NCBI GenBank assembly: GCA_036518955.1
Contig: DATDMG010000507.1
Coordinates: 1 to 6,105 of the forward strand
Direction: 5' to 3'
Length of the DNA: 6,105 nt
From: DATDMG01 sp036518955
Lineage (GTDB): Bacteria > Actinomycetota > Actinomycetes > Actinomycetales > Kineosporiaceae
A model generated the notes under the pieces. That model saw nothing but the letters and a program-made list of their open reading frames with translations. It made no database searches and was not told where the DNA came from. The position numbers and the translations under genes are program-made. Of this stretch, positions 1-5,549 are shown one piece after another. Position 1 is the first letter of the stretch. Each line of letters opens with the position of its first letter.

Positions 1-1
1 C

Positions 2-196
2 CCGGCACCCACCGCGCAGGAGGTCCTGGACCTGCTACGCAGCGACCCCTACCGCCCCTGGCACGGCCGCGATGTCGCCCAGATCCTGCACGTCACCAAC
101 ATCAACAGCCTCTGCACCCGGATGTCCCAGTGGGCCAGCAAGGGACTCCTCCACAAGATCGGCCGCGCGACCTACACCCTCACGCCAGCCACTTGA
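2..196 (+). CDS. C-terminal fragment of a protein with a winged-helix-like end (5' truncated)
   Basis: An open frame runs from the left edge to a TGA at 194-196 and encodes the last 64 residues of a protein that starts outside the window. Third codon positions are mostly G or C, as expected for a real actinomycete gene. The visible part contains EVLDLLRSDPYRPWHGRDVA, then a helix-turn-helix-like stretch (QILHVTNINSLCTRMSQWAS), and ends in KGLLHKIGRATYTL. The order helix, helix, 'W-A-x-K-G-L' and a basic strand is what a small winged-helix domain looks like. I infer a DNA-binding or protein-interaction wHTH at the C-terminus. The family was not identified and the N-terminal domain is unknown. 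The gene converges on the LuxR-type regulator, with stop codons 16 bp apart. Confidence 0.72.
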   Translation, partial: PAPTAQEVLDLLRSDPYRPWHGRDVAQILHVTNINSLCTRMSQWASKGLLHKIGRATYTLTPAT

Positions 197-212
197 CAAC
201 AGCCCCGATCCC

Positions 213-3200
213 CTAACTTCGCGGCCTTGGCTCTTGGCCGCACGTCCCGACGTCCGACGTCCGCTCAGCGTTCCCGGGAGGGGTGCCGCCCGGGGCCGAG
301 GCAGACACCGGCGGCTGCGGCGCGGCCAGCAGGCGACCGGCCACGCCCGCGCGTCGGGACGCACCCAGCTTGGCCAGGACGCGGCTGACGTGGACGGCCA
401 CGGTCTTCGGGCTCAGGACGAGGGACTCGGCGATCTGGGCGTTCGTCAACCCCTGGGTGACCAGGTGCGCCACTTGCCGTTCACGGGCGGTGAGCACGTC
501 GGCGCCGGCCCGGGCGGTGGCGGTGGCGGACGGCGGTCCGGCGGGCCCGTGGCGCCGCCGGGGCTGTCGGGCGTTGGCCCGTCGCTCCTGCTGCTGGGCG
601 TACTCGACCAGCAGGGGAGCGCCGCACTGGGCGAACACGGTGCGGGCCGCGCCGAAGTGGGCCCGGGCCCGTTCGACCTCGGCACTGTCGCTGAACGCGG
701 TGCCGCACAGGACATGGGCGTGCCCGGTTCCCACGCGGTCGCCGGCCTGGGCCAGCAGCGAGGCGGCCCGGGCGCCGTCCTGCGCCGCCCGGAGCGGATC
801 GACGATCACCAGGGCGTGAGCCCGGGCCAGGTGTGCCATGCCGGTGCGCCGCGGCAGGCCACCGGCGTGCGCGAACGCCTGGTCGGCCCAGCGGATCGCC
901 TCAGCGGGCTGCCCTGTCGCCGCCGTTGCGGCGGCCAGCGTCTGGTACCAGTTCGCGCGCTCCACGGGATGGACCTGCCCCAACCGTGGTCCTCCGCGGA
1001 GCATCAGCTCCACGCAGGCGGCGGGCTCCCCGGCGAGTAGGCGTGCCGCGCCGAGGGGGCCGGCGATGACCTCCAGGTGCGGCAGCCGGGCCGCCTGGGC
1101 TGTGGCCATGGCCTCCTGCCCGGCGCGGAGCGCTGTGTCGGTGTTGCCCGCGGTGACGGCGAGCAGGCACTGGGATCGCAGGGCGAGGCTGCGCAACCAG
1201 GGGCTGTCGGTCAGCAGGGCGGCGTCCAGCTCGTCCGCCAGGTGGCCAGCCGCGCGCTCGAGGCGGCCGAGGAGCAGGTACGCCGCTCCGAGCATGGAGT
1301 GCAGGAAGTTCGTCAGGTGGCTCTGCCCCGTGGCGTCAGCGATGCGCAAGGCCCGGGCCAGGTGCCGGATCGCGTCGTCCAGTCGCTCGTGGCACAGCTC
1401 GGCCGACGAGAGCATCGCCAGCGCGCCGAGGTTCTCGGCGAGTTCGCCGTCGGTCAGCGCATCGACGATGGCGGCTCCCTGATCGAGCCGGAGCGCCGTT
1501 CGCTCGTTCAGCTGGCAGACGCGGTGGTCGTTCAGCACGCACGCGGCGAGCGCGAACGCCAGCGAGAGGCGATCCGGATGCCGCTTGGCCGTGCGCAGCG
1601 CCTCTTCCGGCCAGTCCCGGCACGGCGTCGGGTCGGTGCCCATCACCACACCGTCGGCCAGGCCCAGCTGGAGGACCAGGGCCGCCCGACCGTGCATGTC
1701 AGGGAGCGCCTGGAGTTCCGCGAGCAGCTGTGCCCGCGCCTCGGCATGGCGACCCAGGTTGCGCTCCATCATCGCGCAGGTGGCGGCGATCTGCGCCCGC
1801 TGCTCGGTGAGCTCCAGCGGCAACAGTCGTCGCAGTTCGTCGAGCGTCGCCCGGCTGTCCTGGAACTGGCCCGTCAACCCCAAGGCCCGAGCCTGGAGCA
1901 GGAGCAGATCCACCCGCGACCGGATCGTCGCGGGATCGTCGCGTGTCAGGTGCAGCGCCGTCCGCAGCCAGTGCGCGGCGCTCGCCGGGGCCTGGTGCAG
2001 GGACGACTCCGCGGCCTGCCGCAGCACGGCGACCGCCTCGTCGTCACCGCGCGCGGCGGAGCGCTCCAGATGGGATGCGATCTCCGTGGCGGTGGCACCA
2101 CTCTGCCGGAGTGCCGTGGCCGCGCGGGCGTGCGCGGCCACCCGCCAGCCCGGGGGCGCCCCGTCGTACACGACCCGCCGGATGAGGGGATGCCGGAACA
2201 TGAACCGACCTCCCGACCCCGTCGTCCGGATCAGGTCGCGGCCGACGAGTTCGTCGAGCGCCGGCAGGACGTCCGCGGGCGGCAGCGCCGCCGTCCGGGC
2301 GATGAGCTCGGGGTGCACGCCGTCACCGGAGACCGCGACAGCCCTGGCCACCACCAGCTGCCGCGGTGTGAGCGCGTCGACCTCCGCGGACAGCGCAGCG
2401 TTGATCCGTTCCGGAACCCCCGGCTGGGCGCACGCCCCACCCGGCGGAACGGCGCCGGGTGGGCGGGCGCCCGGTGGGCTCGGGACGTCGCGCGCGAGGA
2501 GCGCCTGCAAATAGAGGGGGTTGCCGCCGCTCTCGGCATAGAGGCGCTGCCGGCGCCGCGGGTCGTCGTGGTCGGGTAGCAACTCCTCCACGTCCGCCGG
2601 CGTGAGGGGCTGCAGCTCGAGCCGGACGATGCGTCCATCGTGCCGCGCCGACGCCAGGGCGTGCCGGAGCCTGCTCGGTGTCTGACGCGGCCGGTGGGCC
2701 ACGGCCAGCAGCACCGTGCCGAGGGTGGCTCCCCATGGGCCGCCGTGCAACGGGCGGCGCAGCAGATATTCGATGACCTCAACCGAGGCATCGTCCGCCC
2801 AGTGCAGGTCGTCGAGCACGACTACCAGGCCGGCGGACGACGAGAGCGCGACGAGGAACTCCCGGATCGCACGGTGCAGCCTGTACCTCTCCCCGGGACC
2901 GGGGCCGTGCGCTGGCACCGCTGCAGTGCCGGTGGCCAGGGCCGGGAACGCCGTCCGGAGCAGGTCTTGCTGCTGCGGACCGAGGGCGGCGAGCGCGCCG
3001 CGTTGGTCGACGGCAGCCATGTCAAGGCACTCGAACGCATCGTGGATGATGCTGAACGGAACGTGACGCTCGAATTCGGACGCCCGGCCCCACAGCACGG
3101 GCCGGCCGGCGGCGCGCCCGCGATCCCCCAGCTCGGCGAGCAGGCGGGTCTTGCCGATGCCAGGGTCACCGACGATTTCCACGCCGGGGGTCGGTCGCGA

Positions 3201-3308
3201 GGTCGTCAGGGCAAGGAGGCGATCGAGCTCCTGCAGCTCGCCGTGGCGGCCCACGAGCGGTTCGCCCCGGCGTGAGGGCGGCGTGTCCCCTGCTGGTGCT
3301 ATGGCCAC
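213..3308 (-). CDS. LuxR-family transcriptional regulator with AAA-type ATPase domain (LAL type, 1031 aa)
   Basis: This is a large ATP-binding transcription factor of the LAL (MalT-like) class. Residues 18-21 (LVGR) open the ATPase domain. Walker A is GDPGIGKT at 47-54, Walker B with the following motif is LVVVLDDLHWAD at 161-172, and GGNPLYLQAL at 261-270 is the conserved sensor-like segment. Residues about 380-930 are Ala/Leu-rich and helical, resembling the TPR-like signalling region of this family. The C-terminal LuxR helix-turn-helix spans about 937-994: it starts LTARERQVAHLV and its recognition part is LSPKTVAVHVSRVLAKLG. Length is normal for LALs, although 37 residues follow the HTH, where many members end almost at once. 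The start is the GTG at 3306-3308: LVGR follows within 20 residues and no better upstream start is visible. No Shine-Dalgarno is apparent, and TAGCAT lies 5 nt upstream, so a leaderless mRNA is possible. No TTA codon was seen. It is transcribed divergently from the RCC1-like gene, which is a plausible but unproven target. Confidence 0.95.
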   Translation of the reverse strand: MAIAPAGDTPPSRRGEPLVGRHGELQELDRLLALTTSRPTPGVEIVGDPGIGKTRLLAELGDRGRAAGRPVLWGRASEFERHVPFSIIHDAFECLDMAAVDQRGALAALGPQQQDLLRTAFPALATGTAAVPAHGPGPGERYRLHRAIREFLVALSSSAGLVVVLDDLHWADDASVEVIEYLLRRPLHGGPWGATLGTVLLAVAHRPRQTPSRLRHALASARHDGRIVRLELQPLTPADVEELLPDHDDPRRRQRLYAESGGNPLYLQALLARDVPSPPGARPPGAVPPGGACAQPGVPERINAALSAEVDALTPRQLVVARAVAVSGDGVHPELIARTAALPPADVLPALDELVGRDLIRTTGSGGRFMFRHPLIRRVVYDGAPPGWRVAAHARAATALRQSGATATEIASHLERSAARGDDEAVAVLRQAAESSLHQAPASAAHWLRTALHLTRDDPATIRSRVDLLLLQARALGLTGQFQDSRATLDELRRLLPLELTEQRAQIAATCAMMERNLGRHAEARAQLLAELQALPDMHGRAALVLQLGLADGVVMGTDPTPCRDWPEEALRTAKRHPDRLSLAFALAACVLNDHRVCQLNERTALRLDQGAAIVDALTDGELAENLGALAMLSSAELCHERLDDAIRHLARALRIADATGQSHLTNFLHSMLGAAYLLLGRLERAAGHLADELDAALLTDSPWLRSLALRSQCLLAVTAGNTDTALRAGQEAMATAQAARLPHLEVIAGPLGAARLLAGEPAACVELMLRGGPRLGQVHPVERANWYQTLAAATAATGQPAEAIRWADQAFAHAGGLPRRTGMAHLARAHALVIVDPLRAAQDGARAASLLAQAGDRVGTGHAHVLCGTAFSDSAEVERARAHFGAARTVFAQCGAPLLVEYAQQQERRANARQPRRRHGPAGPPSATATARAGADVLTARERQVAHLVTQGLTNAQIAESLVLSPKTVAVHVSRVLAKLGASRRAGVAGRLLAAPQPPVSASAPGGTPPGNAERTSDVGTCGQEPRPRS
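221..241. terminator. Inverted repeat between convergent genes, possible terminator
   Basis: The arms GCGGCC (221-226) and GGCCGC (236-241) pair perfectly around a 9-nt loop. The repeat lies 24 bp after the stop codon of the + strand gene and inside the last codons of the convergent regulator. A GC-rich hairpin here could terminate the left-hand transcript. There is no T-tract on either strand, so intrinsic termination is uncertain, although many actinomycete terminators lack one. Confidence 0.3.
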
Positions 3309-3311
3309 GAA

Positions 3312-3317
3312 GGATGC
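3312..3317 (-). promoter_or_regulatory. Candidate -10 element for a leaderless regulator transcript
   Basis: Read on the - strand, TAGCAT fits the actinomycete TAnnnT -10 pattern. It ends 5 nt before the GTG start of the regulator, the spacing seen for leaderless mRNAs. This agrees with the missing Shine-Dalgarno. No TTGAC-like -35 is visible at the expected distance, so the call is weak. Confidence 0.22.
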
Positions 3318-3382
3318 TAACCCGCGACCAGGACGCCCGGACCCTGGTCCGCGTGGCCGCGCACCGGGCGCAGCTCGCTCGC

Positions 3383-3409
3383 CGATCTCGGGGGGGGAGA
3401 GAGAGATCG
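3383..3409. repeat. Inverted repeat enclosing a G8 homopolymer upstream of the regulator
   Basis: The arms CGATCTC (3383-3389) and GAGATCG (3403-3409) are perfect inverted copies around a 13-nt spacer. The spacer begins with eight consecutive G residues (3390-3397) followed by GA repeats. The element lies about 75-100 bp upstream of the regulator's start codon, where an operator could sit. The G-run could also slip during replication and change promoter spacing. Confidence 0.4.
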
Positions 3410-3544
3410 CGACCTCCCGCCCCGATCCAATCCCTGGAGGTCCGGCTCACGCTCACGAAGAAATCGATGACGAGGTGCTGAACACGACAGGAACCCAAAG
3501 TTGAGCCACGCGTCGAGAAACCATGACGCCACTCCGGGATTCAA

Positions 3545-3573
3545 TTCAAGTACTCCAGGCAACATCCTACTCT
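3545..3573 (+). promoter_or_regulatory. Candidate + strand promoter upstream of the RCC1-like gene
   Basis: TTCAAG (3545-3550) and TACTCT (3568-3573) are separated by 17 bp and lie in the most AT-rich stretch nearby. TACTCT matches TAnnnT, while the -35 matches the TTGAC consensus only partly. Transcription would begin near 3580, giving a leader of about 390 nt before the chosen GTG start of the RCC1-like gene. Confidence 0.3.
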
Positions 3574-3600
3574 GCCCGCGCCCAGCACGGAGGGCATTCC

Positions 3601-3630
3601 GACCCGGCTGTCACTCTGCGCGACCGGGTC
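3601..3630 (+). promoter_or_regulatory. GC-rich hairpin in the presumed RCC1 leader
   Basis: GACCCGG (3601-3607) and CCGGGTC (3624-3630) form a perfect 7-bp stem around a 16-nt loop. It lies about 20 nt downstream of the likely start site of the candidate promoter. It could be a leader RNA structure, an operator, or an attenuator without a T-tract. Confidence 0.3.
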
Positions 3631-3637
3631 ACAGGAA

Positions 3638-3703
3638 GGGCGAGGGCTGCGGTTACGTGGCATGCGCGGGCGAGGGCCGCGGCTTGAAGTACGTCGTTAT
3701 GCG
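3638..3703. repeat. Imperfect tandem repeat, 30-bp spacing
   Basis: GGGCGAGGGCTGCGG (3638-3652) and GGGCGAGGGCCGCGG (3668-3682) differ at one of 15 positions and start exactly 30 bp apart. Each is followed by a TACGT and then an ATGCG block, with extra bases in the second unit. This looks like an old tandem duplication. The spacing of roughly three helical turns would also suit paired protein-binding sites. Confidence 0.5.
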
Positions 3704-3886
3704 GATGCTAGTGATGGTGCTCGCTGCCATTGTGAGGCGCGGCACGGGCACGCAGCGGTCGGTGTCGAGACCATGGCAGTTCCGTCAGTGCGCTATCGAG
3801 ACAGTCACTTCCCCGCGTCAGGAGAGGGAACGCCATGAGGTATCGCGGCGGAGGACGAGGGCGGCTGGGTGGGGCTGGCGGTGGCG

Positions 3887-3906
3887 CATGGTGGTGCAGG
3901 CACCCC
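3887..3906. repeat. 20-bp direct repeat, copy 1
   Basis: CATGGTGGTGCAGGCACCCC is found here and identically at 5275-5294. It contains the hyphenated palindrome GGTGC-AG-GCACC. This copy ends 66 bp before the GTG start of the RCC1-like gene. The second copy lies beyond the gene's 3' end, so the pair brackets it in direct orientation. Confidence 0.9.
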
Positions 3907-3956
3907 GATGTCGTCGGGACTATCCCGAGTGGCCGGTGTGGCCCACGCGCGGGCGT

Positions 3957-3968
3957 GGAGGAGGAGGG
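3957..3968 (+). promoter_or_regulatory. Strong Shine-Dalgarno deciding the RCC1-like start
   Basis: The run GGAGGAGGAGGG offers AGGAGG (3959-3964) and GGAGG (3963-3967) at 8 and 5 nt before the GTG at 3973. This purine run favours 3973 over the in-frame ATG at 3835, whose extra 46 codons have lower third-position GC and a Gly/Arg-rich, noncoding-looking product. Confidence 0.65.
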
Positions 3969-3972
3969 TGAT

Positions 3973-5031
3973 GTGAGGGCTCGGGGAGAAGGACGCCGTT
4001 TGCTGGCGCAGGACGGCATCGCTGCCGCTGTCGGGCTGTGGCGGGTCAAGGCGGGTTTCGGGGCTGCGCGGGTGGTCGCGGCCGCCGTCGCCGGGCTGAT
4101 GGTCACGGTGACGTCCGCCAGCGTCAGTTGGGCGGCCCCGGTCGCTTACCCGATCAAGTACGGCACCAACGTCATCGGGTGGGGGTGGGACGAGGAGGGG
4201 CAGTCGAGCGTCCCGGCGTCGCTGGTGAGCAAGCTGGTGTACGCGATCTCCGCCGGCTACCTGCACTCGCTGGCGCTGGCCTCGGACGGCACGATCACCG
4301 GCTGGGGCGACAACAGCTATGGGCAGTTGAACGTCCCGGCGTCGCTGGCCGGTAAGACGGTCACCGCGATCCAGGCCGGCGAATACGATTCGATGGCGCT
4401 GACCGCCAACGGCACGGTCACCGCCTGGGGCCTAAACGATCGCGGGCAGGACAACGTCCCGGCATCACTGGCGGGCAAGAAGGTCACCGCGATCTCCAGC
4501 GGCCACCAGTACTCGATGGCGCTGACCGCCGACGGCACGGTCACCGCCTGGGGCGACAACTACTACGGGCAGCTGAACGTCCCGGCGTCGCTGGCCGGCA
4601 AGACGGTCACCCGGATCGCCGGGGGCGCTACCCATGCGCTGGCGCTGACCTCGGACGGCACGATCACCGCCTGGGGTGACAACACCGAAGGCGAGCTGAA
4701 TGTCCCGGCGTCGCTGGCGGGCAAGAGGGTCACTGCTATCTCCGCCGGTTGTAGCCATTCGCTGGCGCTGACCTCGGACGGCAGAGTGACCGCCTGGGGC
4801 GACAACAGCGACGGGCAGCTGAACATCCCGGCCTCGCTGGCAGGCAAGACGGTCACCGCGATCTCCACCAGCTGCTGGCATTCACTGGCATTGGCCTCGG
4901 ACGGGACGGTCACCGGCTGGGGGCTGAACAGCTACGGGGAGGCCACCGTCCCAGCAGTCGTCGGCACGTCGGCCATTCAGATCTCCGCCGGCCCCTTCGA
5001 TTCCCTGGTGACGCTGCGGGTTCTCCCGTAG
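3973..5031 (+). CDS. Secreted RCC1-repeat beta-propeller protein (352 aa)
   Basis: This is an exported protein built almost entirely of RCC1-like repeats. Residues 1-32 are a long basic N-region, about 33-49 are the hydrophobic signal-peptide core, and SWA at 52-54 gives a likely signal peptidase site before APVAYP. Seven W-G motifs have their Trp at residues 70, 111, 152, 193, 234, 275 and 316, always 41 residues apart, which predicts seven blades. The consensus is WG-D-N-x-x-G-Q-L-N-VPASLAGK-x-VTAIS-x-G, then x-x-HSLAL, then S-D-G-T-V-T-A/G. RCC1 families form propellers used mainly for protein binding. I see no enzyme domain, membrane anchor or sortase motif, so a free extracellular binding role is inferred and the ligand is unknown. 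The GTG start follows a very strong Shine-Dalgarno. An in-frame ATG at 3835 with its own SD-like sequence would give 398 residues and hide the signal peptide, so it is less likely. Confidence 0.92.
   Translation: MRARGEGRRLLAQDGIAAAVGLWRVKAGFGAARVVAAAVAGLMVTVTSASVSWAAPVAYPIKYGTNVIGWGWDEEGQSSVPASLVSKLVYAISAGYLHSLALASDGTITGWGDNSYGQLNVPASLAGKTVTAIQAGEYDSMALTANGTVTAWGLNDRGQDNVPASLAGKKVTAISSGHQYSMALTADGTVTAWGDNYYGQLNVPASLAGKTVTRIAGGATHALALTSDGTITAWGDNTEGELNVPASLAGKRVTAISAGCSHSLALTSDGRVTAWGDNSDGQLNIPASLAGKTVTAISTSCWHSLALASDGTVTGWGLNSYGEATVPAVVGTSAIQISAGPFDSLVTLRVLP
4180..5031 (+). repeat. Coding tandem repeat, 123-bp period, about seven units
   Basis: The Trp codons of the WG motifs begin at 4180, 4303, 4426, 4549, 4672, 4795 and 4918, an exact 123-bp period with no insertion or deletion. 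Units are also close at the DNA level: near-identical blocks encode NVPASLAGK-x-VTAI, ALTSDGT-x-TAWGDN and similar segments. The outer units (first and last) are the most diverged, as expected if internal units were recently amplified or homogenised by unequal exchange. Confidence 0.9.
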
Positions 5032-5038
5032 GCCCACG

Positions 5039-5274
5039 GAAGAAATGGTTGTCGTCGATGTTCTGCACGACCGGCCGCAGCCGCAGATCCTCGGCCATCG
5101 CCCGATAGGTCGACGACAGCATGGACGCCACCCGCGATGGCCCCACCCCTTTGGTCACGACATGAGCCCGCGCCAGCCGCCGGGAGACTTCCAGAGGCAC
5201 TCGATCTGGACTTCGGGTCAGCTGGGAAGGTCGCATGCGGGCGAGGCCGTCGTTGGCCAGCCGTGATGTCCGTT
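5039..5274 (-). pseudogene. Coding-like remnant of unknown family
   Basis: On the - strand one frame reads like real protein, with high third-position GC. Recognisable pieces are LTRSPDRVPLEVSRRLARAH, VVTKGVGPSRVASMLSSTYR and AMAEDLRLRPVVQNIDDNHF. The opposite strand here gives only His/Arg/Pro-rich, antisense-like product. The frame has no clear start with a ribosome site; its upstream end meets the 20-bp repeat, and its downstream end runs without a stop into the 3' end of the RCC1-like gene. That suggests a fragment of a former gene, possibly from a mobile element, left beside the repeat. I do not recognise the family. It might instead be an accidental open frame in GC-rich DNA. Confidence 0.3.
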
Positions 5275-5294
5275 CATGGTGGTGCAGGCACCCC
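5275..5294. repeat. 20-bp direct repeat, copy 2
   Basis: This copy is identical to 3887-3906 and in the same orientation, with the start points 1388 bp apart. The sequences just outside the 20 bp are only weakly alike on the right and not alike on the left, so the shared block is sharply bounded. It lies 255 bp upstream of the lectin start chosen here. Confidence 0.9.
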
Positions 5295-5461
5295 AATCCG
5301 ACCGGATACCGTGCAGTCGACGGATGCGTTGGCACATACCGCTCCGCGGTGCGGCATGGAAACGACGAAAGGCCCGTCCTGTGTCCGGTCGGTGGGCGCT
5401 CGTGCGGGGTGCGTCTGGAGTGAGCCGCTCGCGACAGGTTCGTTCCGATGGAGGCCGAGCG

Positions 5462-5512
5462 ATGACGGGTGTCTGCGCCCGCTGCGGGATTCTGGACGTC
5501 CTCGGTCGGTGA
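5462..5512 (+). other. Possible short upstream ORF with a CxxC motif
   Basis: An ATG at 5462 follows GGAGG (5450-5454) with 7-nt spacing and opens a 16-codon frame, MTGVCARCGILDVLGR, ending in TGA at 5510-5512. It stops 37 nt before the lectin start. Placement and ribosome site would suit a leader peptide controlling the downstream gene, and the two Cys codons could respond to cysteine supply. That is inference: such short frames also arise by chance. Confidence 0.22.
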
Positions 5513-5530
5513 CGGCGATGAGAATGTGAG

Positions 5531-5540
5531 CGATCGATCG
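5531..5540. repeat. Palindrome next to the lectin ribosome site
   Basis: CGATCGATCG is a perfect 10-bp palindrome whose last G is also the first base of the GGAGGT ribosome site (5540-5545). It could be an operator or, in mRNA, a small structure affecting ribosome access. It may also be chance. Confidence 0.3.
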
Positions 5541-5549
5541 GAGGTCATG

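Larger units (their letters stand above)
3309..3972. other. Long divergent intergenic and leader region between the regulator and the RCC1-like gene
   Basis: About 660 bp hold no gene I can support firmly. Seen here: a G8 tract inside an inverted repeat (3383-3409), a relatively AT-rich promoter-like stretch (about 3535-3575), a GC hairpin (3601-3630), an imperfect tandem repeat (3638-3703), an SD-like AGGAGAGGG at 3820-3828 before an ATG at 3835, and one copy of a 20-bp direct repeat (3887-3906). Weak short frames on the + strand, 3301-3504 (67 residues) and 3314-3481 (55 residues), run away from the regulator. The second has good third-position GC but no convincing ribosome site and no recognisable family. 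The region most likely carries the regulator's promoter and a long, structured leader for the RCC1-like gene. Confidence 0.6.
5032..5549. other. Region between the RCC1-like and lectin genes, no secure gene
   Basis: About 520 bp carry a coding-like - strand fragment (5039-5274), the second 20-bp repeat (5275-5294), a TACCGT at 5307-5312 that fits a -10 pattern but lacks a clear -35, a possible 16-codon ORF (5462-5512), and the palindrome CGATCGATCG (5531-5540) next to the lectin's ribosome site. I see no convincing terminator with a T-tract after the RCC1-like gene. The lectin gene probably has its own promoter here, but no hexamer pair stands out. Confidence 0.5.

Noticed and set aside
1077..2579. 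A 500-codon open frame on the + strand, and others such as 72-1040 and 1585-2514, opposite the regulator.
   Set aside because: They are antisense shadows of the high-GC regulator gene; their products are Arg/Gly/Pro-rich with no domain, while the - strand frame has full LAL motifs.
213..3308. TTA codon (bldA-dependent control) in the regulator.
   Set aside because: No TAA trinucleotide was seen on the + strand within the coding span; the only TTA nearby is upstream of the start codon.
3301..3504. 67-codon + strand ORF divergent from the regulator, overlapping its start codon.
   Set aside because: There is no ribosome site, the first half is Pro/Arg/Gly-rich, and third-position GC is weak in the second half; kept only as a comment on the G8 tract.
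3835..3972. In-frame extension of the RCC1-like protein to an ATG at 3835 preceded by AGGAGAGGG.
   Set aside because: The extension has lower third-position GC, is Gly/Arg-rich, runs through the 20-bp repeat and would bury the signal peptide. The GTG at 3973 has a stronger Shine-Dalgarno.
4317..4913. Repetitive open frames on the - strand across the RCC1 repeats.
   Set aside because: They are shadows of the 123-bp coding repeat and have no independent start or domain.
4180..5031. Regular repeats considered as a CRISPR-like array.
   Set aside because: The 123-bp units are translated in one uninterrupted frame with RCC1 motifs, and there are no unique spacers between short repeats.
5051..5117. 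Inverted repeat GTCGTCGA / TCGACGAC with a 51-nt loop.
   Set aside because: The loop is long, there is no T-tract, and the arms fall in a coding-like stretch rich in GAC/GTC codons, so chance is likely.
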